From the NCBI GenBank assembly GCA_002381805.1, contig DFXZ01000004.1, positions 186,001 through 250,000 on the forward strand: 64,000 nucleotides of DNA, read 5' to 3'. This stretch comes from Bdellovibrio sp. UBA4095. GTDB taxonomy: Bacteria; Bdellovibrionota; Bdellovibrionia; Bdellovibrionales; Bdellovibrionaceae. This document shows positions 26,155 through 35,483 of the stretch, piece after piece; the first letter of the stretch is position 1; every line of letters starts with the position of its first letter. The notes beneath the pieces are model-generated. The model was given only the letters and a program-made list of their open reading frames with translations. It made no database searches and was not told where the DNA came from. A program made the translations under genes and the position numbers.

Positions 26155-28440
26155 ATGGATGTACTTGATTTCGTTACTAAAAACCTGAACCCGCCACAGC
26201 GCGAGGCCATTGAAACGCTTGAGGGGCCCTTGCTAATTCTTGCCGGTGCGGGCTCGGGAAAAACTCGTGTGCTTACGCACCGTATGGCAAATATTATCGG
26301 CCAAGGCATTGCCGCCCCCGACGAAATCCTCTGTGTGACCTTTACAAATAAAGCCGCAAAAGAGATGGAACATAGGATTTACAAGCTCTTAGCAGAGCTC
26401 GGAGTCGCCATCCATTCACAACTATGGATCAATACTTTTCATAGTTTCTGTGTCCGAGTGCTTCGCCAGCACATCACCCTATTGGACTATAAACCGTTCT
26501 TTGGAATTTACGATTCTTCTGATCAGCTAAGCCAAATTAAGAAAGTCATGACGGCGTTGAACATCAACGACAAAATGTATCCTGCTAAGGGTTTCCAAGG
26601 GCGTATCAGCAATGCAAAAATGCTGGGCTTAACTCCCGATGCACTCGAAAAAAATTCCCGTCGTCTGATGGATGCTAAGACTGTCGAAGTTTACAAAGCT
26701 TACGAAGAAGCGATGAAAAAAGCGAACAGCTTGGACTTTGATGATCTTCTAATGAAGACCTACGATCTCTTCAGAATGTATCCAGATATTCTCAAGATGT
26801 ATCAGGAAAAATTTCGCTTCATTATGGTGGATGAGTATCAAGACACCAATCACATTCAATATCTTTTGGTGCAAATGCTGGCGCAGGCTCATCGCAACCT
26901 TTGTGTCGTCGGTGATGAAGATCAGTCCATCTATAGCTGGCGCGGAGCAGACATTAAGAACATTCTCGACTTTGAGAAAGATTTTCGCGAAGCCAAGGTG
27001 GTAAAGCTGGAAGAGAATTATCGTTCCTCTGGCAACATCGTTGCCGCTGCCACAGCTGTAATTAAAAACAACTCTCAACGTAAAGACAAAACTCTCTTCA
27101 CTTCGAATGAAAACGGCGACCCGATTCATGTTCGTGAAGAAAGAAATGAATATGATGAAGCCAAATTCGTCGCTAAAACGATTCAAACAATGATCAACGA
27201 AGGCGAAGGCACCTACAACGACTACGCAATCTTCTACAGAACGAATGCACAATCACGAGTTCTAGAAGAACAACTTCGTACGACTTCTATCCCGTATCGA
27301 CTGGTCGGCGGTGTGCGCTTCTATGAACGCATGGAAGTGAAAGATATGCTTTCGTACATGAAGCTAGCCATCAATCCAGCTGATGACATCGCGCTGAAAC
27401 GGATCATTAACGTCCCGGCTCGCGGGATTGGCAAGACGACGATTGAAAAAATCGAAGAGTTTTCCTTACAGAAAAACCTCAGTATGTTCGAAGGTGCCAA
27501 AAAAGCTATTGAGGAGCGAATCTTCAATGCTGGGACCACCAGTAAGATCCGTCGTTTTCTCGATTTAATGGGCGAGTTGCAAGAGCACGCTCTTAGCTTC
27601 AAGATTGTCGACTTCTATCACATCGTCTTAGATCGCACAGAGTATCTACTCGCTTTGAAAAAAGAAGACACTCCAGAAGCACAAGCGCGAATCGAAAACT
27701 TGGAAGAACTCGACAATGCAATTGCCCAATTTGCTAAAGAGCGAGGCGAAGAAGCAACTCTGACCAGCTTCCTCGAGGAGATGGCCCTGGTAAGTGATGT
27801 CGATTCACTGAACCAAGAGCAAAACTCGGTCACTATGATGACGTTACACATCTCCAAAGGATTGGAATACCCCTATGTCTTCGTCGTCGGGATGGAAGAA
27901 AACTTATTTCCCAGCGGTCGCAGTGCCGAAAGCGAGGGAGAAGAAAGCATGGAAGAAGAACGACGTCTCGCTTACGTCGGAATGACTCGTGCTCGTCAGA
28001 AGCTTTGGCTGACCTACACCAAGATGCGCCGTGTCTGGGGGCAAGAACAGTTCAATCCGCCATCAAGATTTATTCGGGAAATTCCCAACGAGCTTGTCGA
28101 CTTCAAAACAGGAGCCGAAGCTCCTCGCTTTGTGTCACGTTATGGCGCTCGTGATTATGACGAATCGGCCTCTACAGCCTGGGGAGCCGTGCCTTCCGAT
28201 CGCAACCGAGCTAGAGCTGCAAGTAGTGATTTTGATACCCAAGATTTCCCCGACTATGAAAGCGGAGACGCCCGCGGTGGAGCTCTTTCAAAAGGGATGC
28301 GCGTTCGTCATCCAACATTTGGTGTCGGTACAGTTTACGCCACTGAAGGAACTGGAGACATGTTTAAAGTCAGTGTTATGTTTACGGATAACACAGTTAA
28401 AAAGTTCGTTGTGAAGTACGCTCGACTGGAACGAGTTTAA
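26155..28440 (+). CDS. uvrD: PcrA/UvrD-type DNA helicase
   Basis: 3'-5' superfamily 1A helicase, 761 aa. Motif I AGAGSGKTRVLTHR, motif II VDEYQDTN, motif III VGDEDQSIYSWRGAD, motif V LHISKGLEYPYVFV and motif VI RRLAYVGMTRARQ are all visible. The C-terminal ~45 residues (VRHPTFGVGTVYATEG) form the tudor-like domain of PcrA that contacts RNA polymerase. Roles are nucleotide excision, mismatch and replication-fork repair. The stretch 25977-26154 holds the divergent promoter region. Confidence 0.95.
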   Translation: MDVLDFVTKNLNPPQREAIETLEGPLLILAGAGSGKTRVLTHRMANIIGQGIAAPDEILCVTFTNKAAKEMEHRIYKLLAELGVAIHSQLWINTFHSFCVRVLRQHITLLDYKPFFGIYDSSDQLSQIKKVMTALNINDKMYPAKGFQGRISNAKMLGLTPDALEKNSRRLMDAKTVEVYKAYEEAMKKANSLDFDDLLMKTYDLFRMYPDILKMYQEKFRFIMVDEYQDTNHIQYLLVQMLAQAHRNLCVVGDEDQSIYSWRGADIKNILDFEKDFREAKVVKLEENYRSSGNIVAAATAVIKNNSQRKDKTLFTSNENGDPIHVREERNEYDEAKFVAKTIQTMINEGEGTYNDYAIFYRTNAQSRVLEEQLRTTSIPYRLVGGVRFYERMEVKDMLSYMKLAINPADDIALKRIINVPARGIGKTTIEKIEEFSLQKNLSMFEGAKKAIEERIFNAGTTSKIRRFLDLMGELQEHALSFKIVDFYHIVLDRTEYLLALKKEDTPEAQARIENLEELDNAIAQFAKERGEEATLTSFLEEMALVSDVDSLNQEQNSVTMMTLHISKGLEYPYVFVVGMEENLFPSGRSAESEGEESMEEERRLAYVGMTRARQKLWLTYTKMRRVWGQEQFNPPSRFIREIPNELVDFKTGAEAPRFVSRYGARDYDESASTAWGAVPSDRNRARAASSDFDTQDFPDYESGDARGGALSKGMRVRHPTFGVGTVYATEGTGDMFKVSVMFTDNTVKKFVVKYARLERV

Positions 28441-28508
28441 TTTTTATTGACTCCTTTTTTTATGAATCACAATATTGGTGTGCTAACTAAAACTGAAGGA
28501 GTTTAACA

Positions 28509-29126
28509 ATGTTCAAGTACATGATGACCGTTGCCGTTTTGGCATTGGCTCTAACAACGACAGCTCACGCAACAAGCAAAGCACCAGGAACAAGAACTGC
28601 CCAGTCCTCATGGAATTCTCGTTCGTATGCCACGTCTTCCTCAAGCTATAGCTTTGGCTATACCAACGAAATTACAACAATGGCCTCTATGGGCTCATTT
28701 ACCTCCGGCAAGCCCTGCGAAGACTGCAGAAGCGGTTCTGTTCTTGACGTGGGACTGGGCTATCTTCGTGCGTGGAAAGACAATATCCAGTTCGGTGGAG
28801 AAGGTCGTTTCCAACAGTATTCAGAAGAAGTCTCTCCGGTAGGGAAAAGCGCAAGTCGTATCGATTTATTGGGTGTGGCTGTTTACAATCTTGAATCTGA
28901 CTTTAAAAATTCGATCTTTGTTAAAGGTGGTCTAGGAATTTTTGGCGTTGTGAATAACCAAGGTGACGGCTTTGAGAACAAATTCGGCTTCTTCGTGGGA
29001 GCGGGTAAGCGTTTCAACTGGCTTTCTAGTATTGCTTATTCACCCGAGCTTCGTTTAGTTAAGCGTGGCGATATCGACATTGCGATCGAAATAGCCCTCT
29101 TGAATTTTTCCATTTACTGGAACTAA
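28509..29126 (+). CDS. Exported beta-rich protein, unknown
   Basis: 205 aa. Signal peptide (MMTVAVLALALTTTAHA), a Ser/Tyr-rich N-terminal stretch, a CEDC pair, then glycine-punctuated strands (LGYLRAWKD, FVKGGLGIFGVV, FGFFVGAGKRF) and a terminal WN. This is the pattern of a small outer-membrane barrel of the OmpA/OmpW size class. GAAGGAG lies just before the ATG. No specific family assigned. Confidence 0.65.
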   Translation: MFKYMMTVAVLALALTTTAHATSKAPGTRTAQSSWNSRSYATSSSSYSFGYTNEITTMASMGSFTSGKPCEDCRSGSVLDVGLGYLRAWKDNIQFGGEGRFQQYSEEVSPVGKSASRIDLLGVAVYNLESDFKNSIFVKGGLGIFGVVNNQGDGFENKFGFFVGAGKRFNWLSSIAYSPELRLVKRGDIDIAIEIALLNFSIYWN

Positions 29127-29150
29127 GCAGTTTAGAAAAATGCTAAATGA

Positions 29151-29178
29151 AAAGGGACTGACAAGGTCCCTTTTTTTT
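29151..29178 (+). terminator. Terminator after the 28509 gene
   Basis: AAAGGGAC / GTCCCTTT with a seven-base loop followed by a T-run. Confidence 0.88.
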
Positions 29179-29215
29179 ATTTCCGCTCTTGTCCTGTCTT
29201 TGATAGCCTTAAGGC

Positions 29216-29683
29216 ATGAAAACACTTAAGAACGTTTTACTTATCCTGACTCTGCTCTTTCCCCTTATGGGCAACACCCAACCTCATGGCATGAGTCTGG
29301 TGAAGCCTTTTGAAATTAAAGAGGACGACGTCACCTTTTCTTACAGTTCCAGCGATGGTACGATCCAACTAAAATGTGCACACGTTTTTGACGAACCCGA
29401 TGCTCATGATTGGGATGTTTGGTGCGGTAAAGGTACGAATATGCTACGCATGTTCCGAATCCATTTTTTAGCTAGGAAATACAAAAGTCAGACAACAGAT
29501 CGTAGCGCCTATGAAATTCTTTACTGGGTGAACGATCGAGATCAGCACTTCAGCAAAGCATATAGCTCTGCCAGCTCCTGGGTGCACTTCAAGAATGACA
29601 CACATTTAGATTTGATGTCTTTTAGTGTGGGTGTGGAAAACGATTACGCCTACTTGACTGTTGAATTCAAGCCTCAGCCTTAA
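29216..29683 (+). CDS. Exported protein, unknown
   Basis: 155 aa with a signal peptide (LKNVLLILTLLFPLMG). The mature part has two cysteines (QLKCAHVF and VWCGKG) and alternating hydrophobic strands, ending in YLTVEFKPQP. No family recognised. It has little upstream space, is convergent with the cNMP-domain gene, and leaves only 5 bases between the two stops. Confidence 0.6.
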   Translation: MKTLKNVLLILTLLFPLMGNTQPHGMSLVKPFEIKEDDVTFSYSSSDGTIQLKCAHVFDEPDAHDWDVWCGKGTNMLRMFRIHFLARKYKSQTTDRSAYEILYWVNDRDQHFSKAYSSASSWVHFKNDTHLDLMSFSVGVENDYAYLTVEFKPQP

Positions 29684-29688
29684 AGCCA

Positions 29689-30447
29689 TCAGCCCGTCAG
29701 AGCTTTATTTGCCCGCTTAAGTCTTTGCGCGAGCGTCTTCACTAGAGCTCGTGCCCAAGATGGTCTTGAGAAGATCACGTTGTCTAAAGCGTTCAGAGGT
29801 ATCTCTATCAAGTCGACATCGGTCACAGCTTCCACAGTCGCCGATCGTGGTTCATGCATAAAATGCCCCATTTCACCTACGAACTCGCCTGATTTTATTT
29901 CTCCCAAGGTAATGCGCTCTCCCGATTCAGATTCCGAGTAAGCACGCAGCTGACCATTTTTTACTATATAGGCTAACTGTGGACTTTCGCCTTCCTGAAA
30001 CAAAACGTCACCGGCACTTAAATGCCGTAGTGTATATTGAGAGGGACCTTCTTCTTTTTTCGGGGCGACAATTCTGGAAAGACATTCAACCAAAGCACCC
30101 TCTCGCTCGGGCTCCGTAAGGAACTGCACACGTCCGCTAGCGGTCTCGTTAGGAAACAGATCATGATCAGCCACATAAGACATAATGATGATTGAAATGT
30201 TGTCGTTGTTTTTTTCTTTCAGAACTTTGCTGACCACCTCTAAACCCGAGCCTTTGGGTAGGTACTCGTCGATCAACATGATTTTGGGTAAAACATTATC
30301 GATTTTGTATTTCGTATCGAACCAATCAGCAGCATGAAAAACCGAGCAATTCGACAAATGTCGATTCAAAATCTCTGTATAGCGCGTGATGCGTGTTTTA
30401 TCACCACTCACCACGAGGCAGGTATTTTTGTCGTCACCCCGAGCCAT
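29689..30447 (-). CDS. Receiver-like plus cyclic-nucleotide-binding-like regulator
   Basis: 252 aa. I choose ATG 30447 (MARGDDKNT), preceded by GGAG. The N-terminal ~120 residues resemble a response-regulator receiver (IMLIDEYLPKGSG around the expected Asp) but lack the paired acidic residues at the start, so phosphorylation is uncertain. The C-terminal ~120 residues form a cNMP-binding/Crp-like beta-roll: AGDVLFQEGESPQLAYIV and GEFVGEMGHFM, with PRSATVEA. No DNA-binding helix-turn-helix is evident. It may work as a protein-level signal integrator. A related but larger protein lies at 56263. Confidence 0.72.
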   Translation of the reverse strand: MARGDDKNTCLVVSGDKTRITRYTEILNRHLSNCSVFHAADWFDTKYKIDNVLPKIMLIDEYLPKGSGLEVVSKVLKEKNNDNISIIIMSYVADHDLFPNETASGRVQFLTEPEREGALVECLSRIVAPKKEEGPSQYTLRHLSAGDVLFQEGESPQLAYIVKNGQLRAYSESESGERITLGEIKSGEFVGEMGHFMHEPRSATVEAVTDVDLIEIPLNALDNVIFSRPSWARALVKTLAQRLKRANKALTG

Positions 30448-30569
30448 AAACACTCCGATGTTGATGCGAAATACGCAAGCAAGACTCTCACCTTTCATTA
30501 TCACTTGGGAAAGCCAGACTCACAAGATAGTGACAACCTGTGCGCTCTGAACGGACCAAACTGAAACAG

Positions 30570-31757
30570 TTACGTCTGTTTACCTTTTTTGAGTTGTTCC
30601 CATTCGAGATCGTAGGGATAGGCTTCAGGTTTGCGAATGCTCTCGGCCGGAGGGCTCACATACTCAGCTTCAACTCCATCCCACCCGACATAGCGACGAA
30701 CGGGACCGTCTTGAGAGACTTGAAAATTGGGCACCAAATAAGTTTTGCCCCCTCCAGATGGAATATCGAGCGACAAATTCGGCATAGCTAAGCCTGACAG
30801 ATGCCCCCAAAGCTCCTTCTGAATTTCCAACGAATCCTCCACCGATGTGCGCAAATGATCGGTCCCTAAGGATGGGTCGCATTGAAACATGTAATAAGGT
30901 TTGACCCGAAGATAAACCAGACGCCGATTCAGAGCTTGAATCAGGGCAGGATGATTGTTGATACCATTTAACAATACCATTTGATTCATCACGGGAATCC
31001 CGCTGTCGACAAACTTCTCGATTGCTGTCACCGCTTCTGCCGTAAGTTCACCGGGATGATTAAAATGCGACATCAGATAGACCGGCTTGTGTTTACGTAA
31101 AATTTTAACAAGATCTTCAGTCACTCGCATGGGACAGACCACTGGCATTCTGCTGCCGATACGGATGATTTCGATATGCTCAATACTACGCAAATCTGCA
31201 AGCACACGCTCTAGATGTGAGTCACCTAGAGTTAAGGGATCTCCGCCAGAAAGTATAACCTCGCGAATTCCCGGATGACTGCGAATGTACTGCAGGGCTT
31301 GAGTGTACTCATCTGCCTTTATGAATGCTTGCTCCTGTCCCGTAAAATGCTTTCTTGTACAAAAACGGCAGTAGACACTACAAATGTCCGTCACCAAGAA
31401 AAGCACGCGGTCAGAATAACGATGAATGATTCGAGGGCTCGGATTATTTACTCGCTCCCCAAGGGGATCCAACATCTGCTGAGACCCCTCGCTGAGCTCT
31501 TTTTGATGTGGCATTAAGATTTGACGAATAGATTGAGTAGCATCCCGACCTGCAAGAGCCGCATAATAAGGAGTCGTGCGGATATTAAAGAGCTCTTTGC
31601 CGCCCTCAAAGGCAATTCGTTCGGCTTCAGTGAGCTGAAAAACCGTTTCGAAATCCTTTTGATTTTTCAGAGCATGACGAAGCTGCCAAGTCCAATTGTT
31701 CCAATCGGCGATTGCGACGTCTTCGGGCTTTTGCACAGAGGGAAATTCAAACTTCAT
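30570..31757 (-). CDS. KamA/EpmB-family radical SAM lysine 2,3-aminomutase
   Basis: 395 aa. The radical-SAM cysteines read CSVYCRFC, with HPGIREVILSGGDPLT and the N-terminal WNNWTWQLRHAL typical of the lysine 2,3-aminomutase family. Members either isomerise free lysine to beta-lysine or beta-lysylate EF-P (EpmB). Its length and N-terminus favour the KamA-like branch, but efp and epmA, whose proximity would settle the choice, are not in this window. It lies upstream of the receiver/cNMP gene on the same strand with a 122-base gap. Confidence 0.85.
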   Translation of the reverse strand: MKFEFPSVQKPEDVAIADWNNWTWQLRHALKNQKDFETVFQLTEAERIAFEGGKELFNIRTTPYYAALAGRDATQSIRQILMPHQKELSEGSQQMLDPLGERVNNPSPRIIHRYSDRVLFLVTDICSVYCRFCTRKHFTGQEQAFIKADEYTQALQYIRSHPGIREVILSGGDPLTLGDSHLERVLADLRSIEHIEIIRIGSRMPVVCPMRVTEDLVKILRKHKPVYLMSHFNHPGELTAEAVTAIEKFVDSGIPVMNQMVLLNGINNHPALIQALNRRLVYLRVKPYYMFQCDPSLGTDHLRTSVEDSLEIQKELWGHLSGLAMPNLSLDIPSGGGKTYLVPNFQVSQDGPVRRYVGWDGVEAEYVSPPAESIRKPEAYPYDLEWEQLKKGKQT

Positions 31758-32014
31758 TAAAACTGTTTATGAAGTAAAAGACTCCAATTAGCAAGAATCA
31801 CCATCAAAAGTGACCAAAATGGTCGATCCGTGGCAGTTCTAAGAGTTAGCATCAAAAATGACCTAAGCGATTGATACGAATAGACATTTTTGCAATCTCA
31901 AAGTGGGACACCAAAAGTTTGACGAACCACTAGCTAGAAAAAACCACCATCTCAACATGAGAACCCTTAACTATTTTAGGCACTTACATTGGGACAACCC
32001 ATCTTCTCCAGTAT
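31758..32014. promoter_or_regulatory. Intergenic region with repeats and a dyad
   Basis: A direct repeat with one difference appears at about 31802 and 31851 (ATCAAAAGTGACC / ATCAAAAATGACC). The first copy overlaps a dyad GACCA-AAA-TGGTC (31812-31824). These look like regulatory sites for kamA or the 32085 gene. No gene is visible. Confidence 0.35.
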
Positions 32015-32030
32015 TGGCGCGACTCTGGCT
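32015..32030 (+). promoter_or_regulatory. Candidate sigma-54 promoter for the 32085 gene
   Basis: TGGCGCGACTCTGGCT compares with TGGCACGN4TTGCW: GG and GC are exactly 10 bases apart and only two consensus bases differ. The predicted start near 32041 leaves a leader of about 44 bases with GGAGG before the ATG. Confidence 0.45.
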
Positions 32031-32084
32031 CTATATATTTAGTGAATAGAAGGGATCGGATGTTCCCTTATTAATGGAGGACTT

Positions 32085-33407
32085 ATGAAAGCATTCACTT
32101 ACTCGCAAAAAAAATGGGTACTAGCTTCGGCACTCCTTGCCGTACTGGGACTTAATGTTTCTGGACATATTAACGGTACGATGTACACAGCAGACTTCTC
32201 TTCTGAAGATGTTGTGAAGTCGAAAATTCCTACTGCCGATGGATTAGTGCCGGTTAAATATATCAAAGTCAGTGATAAGAAAATCATAGGTCTTTATTAT
32301 GCAGACACTGAAGGACGGATTTGCGAAAGCGAGTCATGCAGCCCTCGCGAAGTTACTCTCCAAGGTGATCTTAAAAAAATCGAAGATATCGATAAACTTA
32401 ACACGGCCCTATTAAAGGCCGTCGCCGCAGAACTTCCAGTTCCAAGAGCTCCCCATGCCCAAGAAGACTCGGAAGTGGTGGAATCAGCATTCGTTGATCG
32501 TGACTCTTTACCTACCGAAGAGGACAAGAGAGCCGAAAGTCTTGAAAAAAAGCTGGCAGCATTGGTTAAACGTTGCGATCGTGACAAAGAACGCGCGGAA
32601 AGACTGGAGTGTTATTCATCTGAGCTTACTCGCTTCATGGCTGACGCTGCAAAAAAAGATGTGCCTGCAAAAATAGTAAAGGCAGTTCAAAAAATCACTC
32701 AAGCGAAGGTTCTGGGTTTAGTTAAATCAGAGATCCATAAATCCCGTGAGGCTCGCGTCCTTGAGATGAAAGCTCGCAATGGTGACTGGGAAGCATCGCA
32801 AACTATAATGATGGATCCGTATGCGAATCAAGAAGCCAAAGCGGCTCAAGAGAATGCTATGATCTCTCTTTCAGCTTTGATCGAGTCAGTTCCTAAATCT
32901 TTCGAACCTGTCAGAAGTCTGGCAATGGCTGCTCAGGGTGCCTTGATTCGTGACGAAGCAGTAGAAATTCAAGCACAAAGCCGCATGGCAGATCAGTATA
33001 AAAATTCGAACCTGACGCTATCGACACAGATGAAATTTGAAAATCTGGCAAGAACGGAAGACCTAAGAACTCTGCAACAGTCTCTTAGAGTCATGAACAA
33101 CCAGGCTTTAAGTAATGCGGTTTATGCTGATGAGCTTTCACCGAAACAAAAGAACCAGTATCTAACTCATTTCCAGAATACGACTTTGCCAATCGTTGAA
33201 GGAATCATCATGAATCCGACGACCTTCCAAATTCCTGCGGGCGATGGCACCGTCATCACACCAGCACCTGGTGGCGATGGTTCGTCACCGGATCTTTCAG
33301 GAAGAATCAACAATTCTTATAGAGGTCCTGGAATTCCAGTGACGAATCCACAGGTACCAAACGCAGCTGCACCACAAACCTTAAATGGTAGAGTGCGCGG
33401 TCCCTAA
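32085..33407 (+). CDS. Large exported protein of unknown function, 440 aa
   Basis: An N-terminal hydrophobic segment (WVLASALLAVLGLNV) suggests a signal peptide or anchor. The mature region is charged and largely helical, with a possible coiled coil around residues 145-190 (EEDKRAESLEKKLAALVKR), and the tail is Pro/Gly/Asn-rich. Three or four cysteines are present (ICESESC among them). No family recognised. The size and the sigma-54-like promoter point to a developmentally or environmentally controlled envelope protein, but this is inference. Confidence 0.6.
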   Translation: MKAFTYSQKKWVLASALLAVLGLNVSGHINGTMYTADFSSEDVVKSKIPTADGLVPVKYIKVSDKKIIGLYYADTEGRICESESCSPREVTLQGDLKKIEDIDKLNTALLKAVAAELPVPRAPHAQEDSEVVESAFVDRDSLPTEEDKRAESLEKKLAALVKRCDRDKERAERLECYSSELTRFMADAAKKDVPAKIVKAVQKITQAKVLGLVKSEIHKSREARVLEMKARNGDWEASQTIMMDPYANQEAKAAQENAMISLSALIESVPKSFEPVRSLAMAAQGALIRDEAVEIQAQSRMADQYKNSNLTLSTQMKFENLARTEDLRTLQQSLRVMNNQALSNAVYADELSPKQKNQYLTHFQNTTLPIVEGIIMNPTTFQIPAGDGTVITPAPGGDGSSPDLSGRINNSYRGPGIPVTNPQVPNAAAPQTLNGRVRGP

Positions 33408-33439
33408 ATTCACGATCCCAAGACTAGTTCATTTCCTCC

Positions 33440-33465
33440 ACGGGGCCAGGATGGTCCCGTTTTTA
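33440..33465 (+). terminator. Terminator after the 32085 gene
   Basis: ACGGGGCC / GGTCCCGT (one G-T pair) with a short loop, then a T-rich tail. Confidence 0.8.
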
Positions 33466-33469
33466 TTTT

Positions 33470-33847
33470 TTAGCGCATCCAGATTTTTACAACGGCAGGC
33501 TCGCCAGGAGTCAAAGACCTCAGATAAAGACGAACAGAATCAATTCGAGAAAGAGCAAAGTTGTCCACGCGGGACTCTCCCCAAAGATATTCACCCTCCA
33601 GGGCCATCAAGGGTCGGGAGTTCGAATCTATTCCCAAAGCGTCGACTCGCCAAATTTGCACACCAGAACTCATTGCCTGAATGCGAATTTCACTAAAAGG
33701 CTGCTGGCGTGAATTGGAGTAAGCTCGACGATAGGTGATTTCATCCGCTAAGGTATTCACCTCGGCAACCTGAACCCATTGCTGACTCGCGAATGATGAT
33801 AGGGAAAAGAGAAAGGTCATCAAAAACGTACCTAATAACGTCTGCAT
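33470..33847 (-). CDS. Small exported protein, unknown
   Basis: 125 aa with a signal peptide (LLGTFLMTFLFSLSSFAS). The mature part is beta-rich (EVNTLADEITYRRAYS, VQIWRVDALGID), ending VVKIWMR. GGGAGGA lies 4 bases before the ATG. Convergent with the 440-aa exported gene. No family recognised. Confidence 0.6.
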   Translation of the reverse strand: MQTLLGTFLMTFLFSLSSFASQQWVQVAEVNTLADEITYRRAYSNSRQQPFSEIRIQAMSSGVQIWRVDALGIDSNSRPLMALEGEYLWGESRVDNFALSRIDSVRLYLRSLTPGEPAVVKIWMR

Positions 33848-33952
33848 ATATTCCTCCCGTCAGAAGAACCTACCCAAACGCCATGGCCAAATAAAGACTT
33901 TCAATAGACCCCTTACAGAAAACAAATGTGCCTTGAAATCTCTGCATTTAGG

Positions 33953-33986
33953 CAAAAAAAATCCCGGAGGACTTGCGTCCTCCGGG
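33953..33986 (-). terminator. Terminator of the 34059 gene
   Basis: CCCGGAGGAC / GTCCTCCGGG perfect 10-bp stem with a TTGC loop. A run of As on the plus strand (33953-33961) becomes Ts after the stem on the minus strand. Confidence 0.9.
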
Positions 33987-34058
33987 CCCTGCTCACCACC
34001 AAACAAGATGTTCTTATTAAGTCATCAAGTTGTCGTACAAGTTGCAATCTAGCTGAAA

Positions 34059-35471
34059 TCAAAAGCTGATGGCGGCTTTACTTGCTAAACCAAATGTGAA
34101 ATCGTTTCCGAAGTTATCAGCCCCATTTTTCCAAGCTCCGCCAGGGAAAAGAAGACCGACTTGATTCACCCACTGAATTCTTTCAGTTGGTTTGTAAATC
34201 ACTTCGATATCCCATTCTAGGCCCAGGTCTTTTGCGGAATCAACAGAGTTTTGCACTTCGTTTAATAATTGTGCATACACCAAAGTGTTTCGAATGCTCA
34301 GTCGATCACTCCATGCGTAGTTCACGGTAGGCGCGATGTACATCGCATTGCTCACAGATTCATCATCTGCAGACTCACCGACAGAAAGAGTTGAATCCTT
34401 GTGAACGTTTGTATTGAAGAAGTCTGCCTGACCTAAGCGGTGATTGAACATCAACATCGCCACATTATAATTGCGATCGAATGCGTAAGCACCAAAGTCT
34501 GTGTTGTCGGAATCTCCAGCGGCCATACCTAACTTCATGCTGTAATCCCACTTAGACTCTGGACGAACCAGATACAGCTCGGCAGCCATTCCATAACCGT
34601 TCACAGCTACGCTATCTCCAGTGCTTGTTTCAACACCTACATTGCCGGATTGGAAACCCGCTTCAAATTTGAAACCAAATGAATCAAATCCACGTCCTAA
34701 AACAAAATTAGTTCGCTGTATGTCCAAGGCTCCCGTTGAAGTCGCACCAGCCCCACCGTAGGCATTAATCTGCCCCGTGGTATAATCTAATGCAGAGTTT
34801 GCACCTTTCACTTGCTCTTGGAAAATTCCGATCAAAGATTTCGCCTCTTCGTTTTCATACTGAAGTTGCGCACCCATTGCAGATATTGTACCGCCCTGAC
34901 CAAATCCCGAGGCATTGAACCGACTCAGAACCGGCATGAAGAACCAGTCGCCAACAACAATTTTATAGGCAAGCATATCACGAGTGTCATACCAGTGATC
35001 GAAAGCGCCTTTTCCCGCATTATAAGTCATTCCCAAACCGAATTCGAATGGTGCGCGACCCACGAGTAGTGCACCATACTCTTGGTTCATAGTCAGATAC
35101 AATTGACTTGTTCGTACGTTGACCGAACCTTGGTTCCCAGCATTGGCAGCGCCAACATTAGCGTTGCTTCCCCAGATCTGACCCAACTGTGAATGTTGGT
35201 AAGGATGAGCAATCCCGCTGCCATTATCAAAGTTCAAAACGTCAAAACGTGAAATGATGTTCACACCATCGGCCGCGATAATCTTAGGACTTAGATAAAG
35301 ATAATTCAGTCCATAAGCTTTGCGATCTTTAGGTTCACCAAGGGTCGGACGATCAATCTCGGTCCATTCAATACGGTAGCCACCGCTCCAGTCCAAAGTC
35401 ATGGCCTGCGCTGAAGCAGACATCAAAACAAGGGAAAGGCCCAGAGTTTTTAGAAGATTCATTTTAGACAT
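34059..35471 (-). CDS. Outer-membrane beta-barrel protein
   Basis: 470 aa. Signal peptide ending SASAQA; the mature chain begins LDWSGGYRIEW and continues as many short amphipathic strands with Gly/Asn turns, ending TFGLASKAAISF with a terminal Phe, the outer-membrane insertion signal. The Tyr/Trp-rich strand ends are typical of porin-like barrels. Substrate unknown. AGGAAAG precedes the ATG. It has its own strong terminator and follows groES, so the two may be co-transcribed. Confidence 0.75.
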   Translation of the reverse strand: MSKMNLLKTLGLSLVLMSASAQAMTLDWSGGYRIEWTEIDRPTLGEPKDRKAYGLNYLYLSPKIIAADGVNIISRFDVLNFDNGSGIAHPYQHSQLGQIWGSNANVGAANAGNQGSVNVRTSQLYLTMNQEYGALLVGRAPFEFGLGMTYNAGKGAFDHWYDTRDMLAYKIVVGDWFFMPVLSRFNASGFGQGGTISAMGAQLQYENEEAKSLIGIFQEQVKGANSALDYTTGQINAYGGAGATSTGALDIQRTNFVLGRGFDSFGFKFEAGFQSGNVGVETSTGDSVAVNGYGMAAELYLVRPESKWDYSMKLGMAAGDSDNTDFGAYAFDRNYNVAMLMFNHRLGQADFFNTNVHKDSTLSVGESADDESVSNAMYIAPTVNYAWSDRLSIRNTLVYAQLLNEVQNSVDSAKDLGLEWDIEVIYKPTERIQWVNQVGLLFPGGAWKNGADNFGNDFTFGLASKAAISF

Positions 35472-35483
35472 TTCATCTTTCCT

